A stretch of DNA of 24,075 nt, taken from NCBI GenBank assembly GCA_014728765.1, contig WJLA01000090.1:1-24075 (forward strand). The letters run 5' to 3'. The translations under genes and the position numbers were made by a program. This DNA is from Candidatus Peregrinibacteria bacterium (lineage in GTDB: Bacteria > Patescibacteriota > Gracilibacteria > UBA1369). Every line of letters starts with the position of its first letter. Position 1 is the first letter of the stretch. Below the pieces are notes generated by a model, which was given only the letters and a program-made list of their open reading frames with translations, had not been told where the DNA came from and did not search any database. Of this stretch, positions 7,116 through 13,104 are shown piece after piece.

Positions 7116-7148
7116 CCAAGAGTAAGAGTGAAAAATATTTTTTGAACT

Positions 7149-7189
7149 CAAGCCACGTTGCACTCTCGCTCCGCAAAGCTCCGCTCGGG
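7149..7189. repeat. GC-rich insert before attC H
   Basis: It contains the imperfect repeat GCTCCGCAAAGCTCCGCTC and ends CTCGGGGCG directly before the TATAAC of the attC left box. It is placed exactly as the GC-rich hairpin insert before attC E at 3829-3886 and shares its ends, which suggests a common accessory module. Confidence 0.5.
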
Positions 7190-7304
7190 GCGTATAACAA
7201 TGACCATGCGGATCGCTCGATTCCTCACTCTCCCAACTTGTACGAGTGTCTGCCTTCGGCTATAATACACCCGCGCAAGTTCGCATCAGTCATGAACGTT
7301 ATAC
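7190..7304 (+). repeat. attC site H (115 bp)
   Basis: Left box GCGTATAAC (7190-7198) is fully complementary to GTTATACGC (7298-7306). ATGACCATGCG pairs with CGCATCAGTCAT, CCCAACTTG with GCAAGTT, and the tip carries GCCTTCGGC. It is nearly identical to attC B. Confidence 0.9.
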
Positions 7305-7320
7305 GCCATTATCATAAAAA

Positions 7321-7419
7321 ATGAATAATCATAAACGAAGTTTCAGAATTTTCTTAGTTTTTTTTGGTGGTTTCATTGGTAGTATCTTTAACAACTTCTA
7401 TTCTAAAAACACTAAATAA
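7321..7419 (+). CDS. Tiny membrane peptide, 32 aa, sole gene of a 227-bp cassette
   Basis: The frame encodes MNNHKRSFRIFLVFFGGFIG followed by a short tail ending KNTK: a basic N-terminus, one membrane helix with a GG kink, and a short outside tail. It fills the space between attC H and attC I, and no other frame there is as long. Its TAA overlaps the 3' inverted-repeat arm. No family is recognised. It could be a single-pass regulator or toxin-like peptide, but nothing in the sequence decides this, and the cassette might also be a non-coding or promoter cassette. Confidence 0.5.
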   Translation: MNNHKRSFRIFLVFFGGFIGSIFNNFYSKNTK

Positions 7420-7421
7420 CA

Positions 7422-7531
7422 GCGTGCAACAGCAACTAAACGGCTCGGGAAATACTTCCCTTGCCCAAACCGCTCGTTGATGGTAATATTTTATCAACTT
7501 CGCGGCTTCGCTTAGTCGCCGGGCGTTGGGT
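7422..7531 (+). repeat. attC site I (110 bp)
   Basis: Left box GCGTGCAAC (7422-7430) and right box GTTGGGT (7525-7531), an exact GTTRRRY. Inner stems: GGGAAATACTTCCC, and GTTGATGGTAATATTTTATCAAC at the tip. It is related to attC G. Confidence 0.85.
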
Positions 7532-7553
7532 TTATTTTTATAATCATTTCTAT

Positions 7554-7559
7554 TATAAT
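7554..7559 (+). promoter_or_regulatory. Possible -10 box of the cassette J gene
   Basis: TATAAT lies 27 bp before the ATG at 7587. The best -35 candidate 17 bp upstream (TTTATT, 7531-7536) is poor and would touch the attC right box. Offered as a weak call. Confidence 0.35.
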
Positions 7560-7586
7560 CTATTTACTTAATCACAAATTCATACT

Positions 7587-8345
7587 ATGCAAAAGCAAAA
7601 TTCACGTATTGGAACAATCATACTTTCAATCGTTTTAACTGCTGTTTTAGTCGGAGGTGGTGTTTTCTTACTACAGCAAAACTCAATTAAAGAACTAAGA
7701 AATGAAATCCAGAACATTCAAAATACTACATCTGAGAAATCACCAGCTAGTGAAGAAGTAGTAACCTCCGAAAATACCAAAATTGATATGAACTCAAAGG
7801 CTACAACAGAAAATGTTGAAGCTGAAGAAAAAACCACACCTCTGCCTGATGGAGTTGAATGGCTTACTTACAGTGACAATGATTTGTCCTTCGTATATCC
7901 AAAAACCTTCTTGGGAACCCCTATGCAAGAAGATTCTGACCAGAATATGGGGCGAAATGAATGGAAAGTTACAAGAGAAGATAATGTTATCTATATCAGA
8001 CCAAACTTTGAAAGCCCAGCTGCCGAATTTGGATCAACATACGAAATCACAATCATTGATAGTCCTGAAGAAGCAGGAGCATTAAACAGGGAAATTGCTT
8101 ATAGTACAACACCTAAGAATTTTTGTATAAATTTAGATAATATTCAAGTTCAGGAGGGGTATGAGGCATGCGCATATGAGCAAGAAGTTGACGAAGAAAT
8201 GGGGAAAACAGGTAAATACTATATAGTTAGCCCCATATCAGCAAATGGCAGTTTAACTACATCGATATACGTATTTGATGCCTCAGGTGGTATGTATAGT
8301 AATTACGTCAGTTCAACACTACTATCAAGTCTTAAGATTAAGTAA
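7587..8345 (+). CDS. Membrane-anchored extracytoplasmic protein, unknown function
   Basis: The 252-aa protein has one N-terminal membrane helix (about residues 9-29, IGTIILSIVLTAVLVGGGVFLL), then a short coiled coil (IKELRNEIQNIQN), an acidic Ser/Thr/Glu linker (about 48-85), and a soluble domain from PDGVEWLTYSDNDLSFVYPKTF to the end. The phrase W-x-TYS-x-LSFxYP is common in exported proteins of poorly studied bacteria, where it begins a PsbP-like beta domain; I make that link cautiously. Two cysteines lie in the C-terminal third. The gene follows attC I by 55 bp and its cassette ends at about 8439. Confidence 0.75.
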   Translation: MQKQNSRIGTIILSIVLTAVLVGGGVFLLQQNSIKELRNEIQNIQNTTSEKSPASEEVVTSENTKIDMNSKATTENVEAEEKTTPLPDGVEWLTYSDNDLSFVYPKTFLGTPMQEDSDQNMGRNEWKVTREDNVIYIRPNFESPAAEFGSTYEITIIDSPEEAGALNREIAYSTTPKNFCINLDNIQVQEGYEACAYEQEVDEEMGKTGKYYIVSPISANGSLTTSIYVFDASGGMYSNYVSSTLLSSLKIK

Positions 8346-8350
8346 AAATC

Positions 8351-8445
8351 AACCCAGCATCAGCTATCAGCGTGTATGAGGTTCACTTCTTTATTAAAAT
8401 TTAAGAAGCCCTCCGCCTTTTCAGACGGAGGGGCTAGTGTTAACA
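8351..8445 (+). repeat. attC site J, probable and divergent
   Basis: The left box AACCCAGC (8351-8358) is complementary to the TTGGGTTT start of its own cassette at 7526, and this pairing continues to 8336 (GATTA). The following AGCGTGTATGAGGTTC resembles the left arm of attC C. The right box is taken as GTTAACA (8439-8445). The internal hairpin also looks like a terminator of the reverse gene. Confidence 0.5.
8400..8436 (-). terminator. Terminator of the reverse GC-rich gene
   Basis: AGCCCTCCG (8407-8415) pairs with CGGAGGGGCT (8426-8435) with one bulged G. On the minus strand it follows the stop codon at 8458 by about 20 bp and is followed by CTTCTTAAATTTT, a weak U-tract. Confidence 0.6.
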
Positions 8446-9064
8446 GTTCAGATGGTACTATTCTTCCTTGAGGGTTTGGGCGAGCCGAAACACCTGATTC
8501 AGAACGAGCTCCAAAGCATCGCGAGTTGCGGTGATGCTGGTCAAAGACTGAAGCACCTCGATGCCGTCGGCAACCTCCGACTTATCATCGATCGCATTGA
8601 AATCCAAAGGAGTATGAGCCAAAAGCTCCTCCTCCGAATCCTCACCAATAAACTCTCGAACTTCTGCTTCGGTTTCAGCTCCAGTGGTCCAGAGATGCAT
8701 CTCGCCATTCAGCTTGGTCACCGCGAGGTAAACCTTGCCAAGATAGCCAGCTGAATCCTTGGGGTTTTCGCGAACGCCCATTTCTGAGGCGAGCGCGACG
8801 TCAACAGCACGTAAATCGAGCTCCGGCCCAACCCGGACTGGCTCAACCCGAAACGTGACATCGACCGAAGGCCTGGTAAGCATTGTTCCGAAGTGACACG
8901 AGGTCACAGCAAACTTCTTACCGTCGTGAGCGCTCTTTGGATCTCGAACTTTGACCGTCCAGAGAAGCTCATGACCCACCTTATCGTAACCTACAACATA
9001 ACCTTGGACACGAACCTGTGCCTTCATGATGAAAATCTCCTTCTACCCTGAAGTGAACTGTTAA
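8440..9064 (-). mobile_element. Reverse-oriented GC-rich cassette with 11-bp terminal inverted repeats
   Basis: TTAACAGTTCA (8440-8450) and TGAACTGTTAA (9054-9064) are exact inverted copies enclosing the minus-strand gene. GC content is clearly above that of all neighbours. The ends resemble degenerate cassette ends (GTTAAC and CTGTTAAT). Next to the right copy, GAAGTGAAC (9050-9058) is also inverted relative to GTTCACTTC at 8381-8389. Confidence 0.55.
8458..9027 (-). CDS. Unknown acidic protein, recently acquired
   Basis: The 189-aa soluble protein (begins MKAQVRVQGYVVGYDK) has a beta-rich N-terminal half and an acidic helical C-terminal half (EVREFIGEDSEEELL). I recognise no family and see no signal peptide or membrane helix. 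Unlike its neighbours it has GC-rich third positions and a strong Shine-Dalgarno sequence, AGAAGGAGA, eight bases before the ATG. It also has its own terminator, so it is an independent transcription unit running against the array. These traits point to recent transfer from a different, higher-GC genome. The shadow frame on the + strand (8437-8754) lacks these signals. Confidence 0.8.
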   Translation of the reverse strand: MKAQVRVQGYVVGYDKVGHELLWTVKVRDPKSAHDGKKFAVTSCHFGTMLTRPSVDVTFRVEPVRVGPELDLRAVDVALASEMGVRENPKDSAGYLGKVYLAVTKLNGEMHLWTTGAETEAEVREFIGEDSEEELLAHTPLDFNAIDDKSEVADGIEVLQSLTSITATRDALELVLNQVFRLAQTLKEE

Positions 9065-9131
9065 TTAAGGATCAAATCAAGAGCCCAACCTGGAATCTTG
9101 ATTAAGCTTGAAAAGCTATATCATACATTAC
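9057..9131 (+). repeat. Possible decayed attC behind the reverse cassette
   Basis: CTGTTAAT could be a degenerate left box. AATCAAGA and TCTTGATT form an 8-bp stem with a 13-nt loop, and CATACATTAC near 9121-9130 resembles the decayed right ends of other sites. Pairing of the outer boxes is not convincing. Confidence 0.3.
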
Positions 9132-9157
9132 AATATTTGTCAATAAATGTAAACTAC

Positions 9158-9328
9158 GTACAACAGCAGTTTATAGAGCTCGCTTGCCACTCCCCGACCG
9201 CTACCGCGCTCGCCCAAATTTTGCCATTTTGCCATGCTGAAGCACTCCCTACCTGCGCCCTTGGCTCCGGCAGGCAAGCGTGATAATTTTAGCATGACAA
9301 CTCTTCTTACAGAACGCAAAAGTTGCAG
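9158..9328 (+). repeat. attC site K, decayed (171 bp)
   Basis: The left side GTACAACAGCAGTTTATAG matches sites A and L; GCTCGCTTGCC pairs with GGCAAGCG near 9271. The right box is taken as GTTGCAG (9322-9328) because the cassette start there (TTGCAGG...AAAAAACT) is complementary to the end of that cassette (AGTTTTTTTC...CCTACAA, 9656-9674). The gap between genes at 9028-9380 holds only this site and the remnant at 9057-9131. Confidence 0.55.
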
Positions 9329-9380
9329 GAAAAAGAAAAAACTAATAAAATCGATGACAAATTATCAGTAATTATACGTG

Positions 9381-9653
9381 ATGACATTAGAAGAAATTCA
9401 GAAGAGCACTAGAAAATTAAGTTCTGCAGATCTTGTAAAAGGTAGTCAGTTTACTATTGCTCAAGTATCACCAGTAATAACCCGTCCAGGCACTTATAGA
9501 CAAAGGGAAATCGAACTGAGAGTAGGTGATGTAATAACAATAATTCATGATGTGTATACAGAAGTTTTCAATTTTCGAGTAAATAATCAATCCTATTCTC
9601 ATTTCGCAGAATTTGATCAGATGGACTACATCATAATAGAAAACGAAGAGTAG
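9381..9653 (+). CDS. Small cassette protein, 90 aa, unknown function
   Basis: ATG at 9381 (a GTG lies one codon earlier) gives a soluble 90-aa protein with an N-terminal helix (TLEEIQKSTRKL) and a beta-rich remainder (KGSQFTIAQVSPVI, EIELRVGDVITIIHDVY, EVFNFRVNN). The layout suggests a small beta-barrel or binding domain, but no family is recognised. It is the only gene of the cassette between sites K and L. No ribosome binding site is visible. Confidence 0.65.
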   Translation: MTLEEIQKSTRKLSSADLVKGSQFTIAQVSPVITRPGTYRQREIELRVGDVITIIHDVYTEVFNFRVNNQSYSHFAEFDQMDYIIIENEE

Positions 9654-9667
9654 TCAGTTTTTTTCAA

Positions 9668-9805
9668 CCTACAACAGCAGTTTATAGGGCTCGCTCCCCA
9701 ATTAGATGAGATTGTTTGTCGTTCGCCCAAAAACCTCATTGATGAATAATATTGTACCATTTACATTTTTCGCAAATGTGTAGCGAAAGCTAGCATACAT
9801 TGGGC
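9668..9805 (+). repeat. attC site L, decayed (138 bp)
   Basis: Left side CTACAACAGCAGTTTATAGGGCTCGCTC resembles site K. The right box reads ATTGGGC (9799-9805), in which the essential G has become A, so recombination is probably lost. AGCGAAAGC is the partner of GGCTCGCT. From here to 9997 there is no gene; GCCCTGC (9892-9898) may be another degenerate left box pairing with TTGGGC. Confidence 0.5.
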
Positions 9806-9997
9806 ATTACAGTGAGTATCGATGAAATTGTGCAATGGTGTTAATTATGTTTTAACAAAAACAACACAATTAAAGAAATAGAATAAAATCAGCCCTGCAT
9901 CAGCTTACAATCCACTTAATCCAGCACAAACTCGACTGAATCAAGTATCTTTAGTGTCAGTTATTACATCTCTACACATAAAAGGTAAGTACTTCAT

Positions 9998-10411
9998 TTA
10001 TTCGCCATTCTTATCTAAAGATCTCTCCTCCCTTCTCTTATTATAAATGAAGTTGCTGGTGTGGAAGACAACTGGACCAAAAACTGCAAAATAACCAGCA
10101 GTACTCTTATCATCAATTATCAAATAAAAACCAAGTCCCATTAGCACAATTGTCAAAATAAAAGCAAACCACATCCCTTTTCGTTCATTCTCAATATTAG
10201 AATTTACAACCGACTTTTCTAATCCCTGTCTATGTTCAGCCTGCGATTCTGCCATCTTGATTATCCTTTCAGCAAATCCAGGTTGAATATTTTCATACCC
10301 ATGTAATATACTTGGTGGAGGTAATGGTCCTGAAAATGAAGCAGCAACAGCAGTAATTGATCTCTGATCTTTATGATGTTTTTTATTTTTTTGCTTTTTT
10401 TTCTTTGCCAT
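9998..10411 (-). CDS. DUF2335 membrane protein
   Basis: The 137-aa protein has a very basic N-terminus (MAKKKKQKNKKHHK), then the DUF2335 signature SGPLPPPSIL (27-36), followed by YENIQPGFAERIIKMAESQAEHRQGLE and two membrane helices (about 79-99 and 103-123). The family is widespread on mobile elements and has no firmly known role. It overlaps the preceding gene by 29 bp, which points to coupled translation. It runs against the other cassettes and lies between decayed attC sites. Confidence 0.85.
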   Translation of the reverse strand: MAKKKKQKNKKHHKDQRSITAVAASFSGPLPPPSILHGYENIQPGFAERIIKMAESQAEHRQGLEKSVVNSNIENERKGMWFAFILTIVLMGLGFYLIIDDKSTAGYFAVFGPVVFHTSNFIYNKRREERSLDKNGE

Positions 10412-10592
10412 TTTTATTCATTGAAATACTAATATCATTACCAACATTTGCCCAGTCAGCTTTAAGTGCATAATAATCAGCATCTTGATAATTGTATTCA
10501 TCTAACTTGCCATACAAATCAACTACTCTGCTTGCACCTTTAAAAAATGTCGGAGAAGTCAATAATCTAGTTGTTTTAGCTATGTTTCCCAT
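10383..10592 (-). CDS. Small protein upstream of DUF2335 gene
   Basis: A 69-aa protein starting MGNIAKTTRLLTSPTFFKGA, with a central GKLDEYNYQDADYYALKADW segment and a lysine-rich tail. Its last 29 bp overlap the start of the DUF2335 gene in another frame. From memory, similar small proteins accompany DUF2335 genes elsewhere, but I could not check this. It seems soluble and helical; function unknown. The two genes form an operon read leftward. Confidence 0.7.
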   Translation of the reverse strand: MGNIAKTTRLLTSPTFFKGASRVVDLYGKLDEYNYQDADYYALKADWANVGNDISISMNKNGKEKKAKK

Positions 10593-10703
10593 ATTTATGT
10601 ATAAATAATGATTTGGCTAACAATATTAACATTATTTTTCCAAATTTTCAATACTATAACCAAACATATAATAAAAAAATAAACTTCACTTAACAAGGGC
10701 AAT

Positions 10704-10857
10704 ACGCTACAAGTTTATTTAGCTAACTTCGCACAAACATAAATTCCTCAGACATATAGGAATGTCAAATCAGCTTCTCCCAAATTTCGCAAAACAATTA
10801 GACTTTCAATGCTGCAAAAAAGAGGAAGATAGATAGAGACATACGCACTACATTGGC
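10704..10857 (+). repeat. attC site N, decayed relative of attC C
   Basis: AGGAATGTCAAATCAGC and TCTCCCAAATTTCGCAAA are shared with attC C in the same order and orientation, followed by an ATTAGA-TTTCAA element. The left box (ACGCTACAAG) and right box (ATTGGC) are degenerate. This is the last integron-like element; the next gene ends 9 bp further on. The 10593-10865 gap holds only this site. Confidence 0.6.
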
Positions 10858-10865
10858 AAAGGGAA

Positions 10866-11504
10866 TCAATCACAAGAATCCATATTGGCAATTTCCAAAG
10901 CATTTACCAGAATCATAATATCACCCGGAACCTCCTTAAGTCGTAATTTGGTATCCAATAGCTCTTGAAGATAATGCTGATGCCTTAAAACATAACTTTT
11001 GGTTATCGGATCAGTTGGATTTTGCTCTTTAATTAAACGAATCAGATCAAGTGCCAATATCATTCTCAATGCTAATTCTTTATCATGAAGTGTCTCTTCT
11101 TTTGGACATTTAACTAAAACAGAAGCATTGTGTCTAGCTTTTCTTAAATTTTCAGCCAAAGAGAAATTACCGGCTTTTTCATAATCCGATATTAAGAGTA
11201 ATAGTTTTTTTCCATCTACATTAATTCTTAGTGTAGAAGTTTTATTAGAAGAATATTCAGGTAAGTCTATCTCATTTTTTTCATCATTGCTCAAATCTGC
11301 AAATGATTCTTGTTGATTCAAATTATTGTCGTTACCTTCAGATTGATAAACAAAAGCTACCATTGCGCCAAGAGCTGCACCAGCCACCAAACTTCCGATA
11401 TTATTGCGAATATTATTAACCGGAAATTCACTTTCTCTTAATTTTAATTGATTCGTCCCCTCTTTTTCAGAATCTATCGACTCTATGTAATTTACATTTT
11501 CCAT
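10866..11504 (-). CDS. Single-pass membrane protein, unknown function
   Basis: Start chosen at the ATG at 11504 (212 aa, MENVNYIESIDSEKEG); the longer frame to 11768 would overlap the divergent gene at 11632 and read low-complexity sequence. One membrane helix (about residues 44-60, GSLVAGAALGAMVAFVY) is followed by an acidic linker and a helical C-terminal domain with KAGNFSLAENLRKARH, which resembles a helical-hairpin (TPR-like) repeat but is not assigned. It ends with TGA. It may be chromosomal rather than cassette DNA. Confidence 0.7.
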   Translation of the reverse strand: MENVNYIESIDSEKEGTNQLKLRESEFPVNNIRNNIGSLVAGAALGAMVAFVYQSEGNDNNLNQQESFADLSNDEKNEIDLPEYSSNKTSTLRINVDGKKLLLLISDYEKAGNFSLAENLRKARHNASVLVKCPKEETLHDKELALRMILALDLIRLIKEQNPTDPITKSYVLRHQHYLQELLDTKLRLKEVPGDIMILVNALEIANMDSCD

Positions 11505-11631
11505 ACATTTTTTTGAATAAGAGCCTATCTTATTTATGAATTTTCTTTTTTGCAAGTAAAAAAATTTTTTTAATAGATTAAATTCTTTGGAAAAGCTATT
11601 CTTTCTAAAGTAAAAAACTAGCATTAGAATT

Positions 11632-12084
11632 ATGAATAACATCTTAAAAATTCTTATCTCTTCTATTTTACACTTATTAATAGTGCCATTTACTGCGTTA
11701 CAATTAATGATTGGACTCAGTCTCTTCAATTTACCGGTTTTTTTACAAGAACAATTCCCCATTAACATACTTTATTCTTTAAATGGAATATTACATCTGG
11801 CTTTAGCCATTGCAGGACTATTCGGAATCAATCTTCTAATCAAAATCATCAATAAAATAAAAAAACCGACTATATCCGCTCATCTCAAACAGTCAGGAAT
11901 CCTATATTTAACGGCAATATCCCTATTAATGACAAGATTTATTGCTACTTCTGATTTTTTCTATTGCGATAAAAGCTGTCAATTGCTTACCGGTATACTG
12001 GTCTATGTAGCAATCATATGCGTGGTCCAAATCATATTCAATGCAGCATTTCTTTTAATTCTGGCTCTCAGCAACAAAACATGA
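11632..12084 (+). CDS. Four-helix membrane protein, unknown function
   Basis: The 150-aa protein is almost entirely hydrophobic with four predicted helices (about 5-30, 45-70, 85-105 and 117-145) and no catalytic motif. A CDKSC motif lies in the last outside loop. No family recognised. Its last 82 bp overlap the convergent gene at 12003-12374. Confidence 0.6.
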   Translation: MNNILKILISSILHLLIVPFTALQLMIGLSLFNLPVFLQEQFPINILYSLNGILHLALAIAGLFGINLLIKIINKIKKPTISAHLKQSGILYLTAISLLMTRFIATSDFFYCDKSCQLLTGILVYVAIICVVQIIFNAAFLLILALSNKT

Positions 12085-12374
12085 TTTTCTATGCCATTTG
12101 CCCCCATTTCTAGCAAAGATAATTGATTAGCACTTAAAACCTTTCGTATCGCAAAAGGCGAAAGAACTATCCCATCAGACTCAACAAACGCAAAAATATC
12201 TTCTTTAATTTGTTCTCTTGATTTAGAAAAAAAATAATCCTTGGGTGATTGGTTATTCTCAATTAAAGCTTTGGAAATATCAATAAATTCATCTACTCTA
12301 CCTTCAACCTCATACTCTTCTCGGAAAGAAATCATTGATATTTCCAAAAATTTATTATAATCCATATGCACCAT
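12003..12374 (-). CDS. Small soluble protein, unknown function
   Basis: A 123-aa protein beginning MVHMDYNKFLEISMISF with a charged helical body and basic C-terminal part (LLLRARIKRNAALN). A start at the second ATG (12365) is possible. The N-terminal half (REEYEVEGRVDEFIDISKAL) is acidic and could mediate protein contact. It overlaps tail to tail with the membrane-protein gene by 82 bp and is divergent from the transporter gene, with 37 bp between the start codons. Confidence 0.6.
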   Translation of the reverse strand: MVHMDYNKFLEISMISFREEYEVEGRVDEFIDISKALIENNQSPKDYFFSKSREQIKEDIFAFVESDGIVLSPFAIRKVLSANQLSLLEMGANGIENHVLLLRARIKRNAALNMIWTTHMIAT

Positions 12375-12411
12375 GAAGAATTAACTTTAGCTTAAAGATT
12401 AAATAATCAAA

Positions 12412-13041
12412 ATGAAAACTAAACATTTACTTTCAATAGCAAGCATCTACATCACACTAATTTTAATATCCAATATTACTTCGACCAAAATCATTGAACT
12501 GGGAGGATTAACCATGGACGGTGGAACACTGTACTTTTTCGCTGTTTATATTCTGGGCGATGTCATAACGGAAGTTTACGGATTCAAAAAAGCCAAGCAA
12601 ATTATCTGGCTAGGTTTCTTTGCCAATATTTTGCTGGCCGTATCCATCATCGCAATTGGAGCTTTACCACCTGCAGCCGATTGGACATATCAGGAAAGCT
12701 ACATGAATGTGCTCGGATTAACTCCGAGAATAGTGGTCGGTAGCCTGCTCGCCTATCTCGCCGGTAGCTTTTCCAATGCTCAAATCATGCACGCCATGCG
12801 AAATGGTAAATACCTTTTTGTCAGAACAATCAGCTCCACTCTGGTCGGAGAAGGCATCGATACATTGATTTTTGTAACTATAGCTTTCTATGGTGTTTTA
12901 CCGCTTGAAACACTGATCATCATTATGATTTCCAATTACATTATTAAATGCTCAGGTGAAATTTTAGCAACTCCTTTTACGTATCTATTGGTTGGCAAGC
13001 TTAAAAAATCTGAACTTAAACCTGAATTCGCTCAGGTGTAA
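12412..13041 (+). CDS. yhhQ: Queuosine precursor transporter (YhhQ/VUT family)
   Basis: The 209-aa protein has about six membrane helices and family features in order: NITSTKI in helix 1, a GGTLYFFAVYILGDVITEVYG segment, KAKQIIWLGFFANI, SLLAYLAGSF and a final ATPFTYLLVGKL. COG1738/DUF165 proteins import preQ0, preQ1 or queuine. It is a chromosomal gene outside the cassette region. With the Qng1 cassette gene (4083-5048) it suggests a salvage route in a genome that probably cannot make queuosine. Which precursor is carried cannot be read from sequence. No Shine-Dalgarno sequence is visible. Confidence 0.87.
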   Translation: MKTKHLLSIASIYITLILISNITSTKIIELGGLTMDGGTLYFFAVYILGDVITEVYGFKKAKQIIWLGFFANILLAVSIIAIGALPPAADWTYQESYMNVLGLTPRIVVGSLLAYLAGSFSNAQIMHAMRNGKYLFVRTISSTLVGEGIDTLIFVTIAFYGVLPLETLIIIMISNYIIKCSGEILATPFTYLLVGKLKKSELKPEFAQV

Positions 13042-13104
13042 ATTGATTTTAATCCTAACTTGCTTTAACATAGTAATTACGCAAAAATGACTATTCTTAT
13101 CATT

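Larger units (their letters stand above)
6113..7146 (+). repeat. Inverted repeat framing the CPBP protease cassette
   Basis: TTC-A7-TATTTTTC at 6113-6130 is matched by GAAAAATATTTTTTGAA at 7130-7146 as reverse complement with one extra A. The outer boxes TTATACGC (6103-6110) and GCGTATAA (7190-7197) pair exactly. On the right, about 40 bp of GC-rich sequence separates the two pairing segments. Confidence 0.8.
1..10857 (+). mobile_element. Integron gene-cassette array (no integrase in window)
   Basis: Short genes alternate with imperfect palindromes that have the layout of attC sites, all in the same orientation (left box ending in AAC, right box beginning GTT). Splitting between G and TT of each right box gives cassettes of 661, 834, 588, 1459, 1188, 912, 1196, 227 and about 914 bp starting at 461, 1122, 1956, 2544, 4003, 5191, 6103, 7299 and 7526. 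Most cassettes hold one gene or one operon. Sites resemble one another closely in sub-families, as in sedentary chromosomal integrons. The integrase gene and attI are expected left of position 1. The right-hand end (after about 9,150) has decayed attC sites and reverse-oriented genes. Confidence 0.88.

Noticed and set aside
6980..7324. 114-aa frame overlapping the small membrane peptide and attC H
   Set aside because: It runs through an attC site and overlaps the more convincing 52-aa frame.
8437..8754. 105-aa + strand frame inside the GC-rich segment
   Set aside because: It is antisense to a gene with a strong ribosome binding site and terminator; open only because of high GC.
9098..9283. 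61-aa frame across attC K
   Set aside because: Mostly attC sequence with biased residues and no start signal.
1..10857. CRISPR array or insertion sequences as explanation of the repeats
   Set aside because: The repeats are long, variable palindromes spaced by genes, not short identical repeats, and no transposase gene is present.
11505..11768. 88-residue extension of the reverse membrane-protein gene
   Set aside because: It overlaps the divergent gene at 11632 and encodes low-complexity AT-rich sequence; the ATG at 11504 is a better start.
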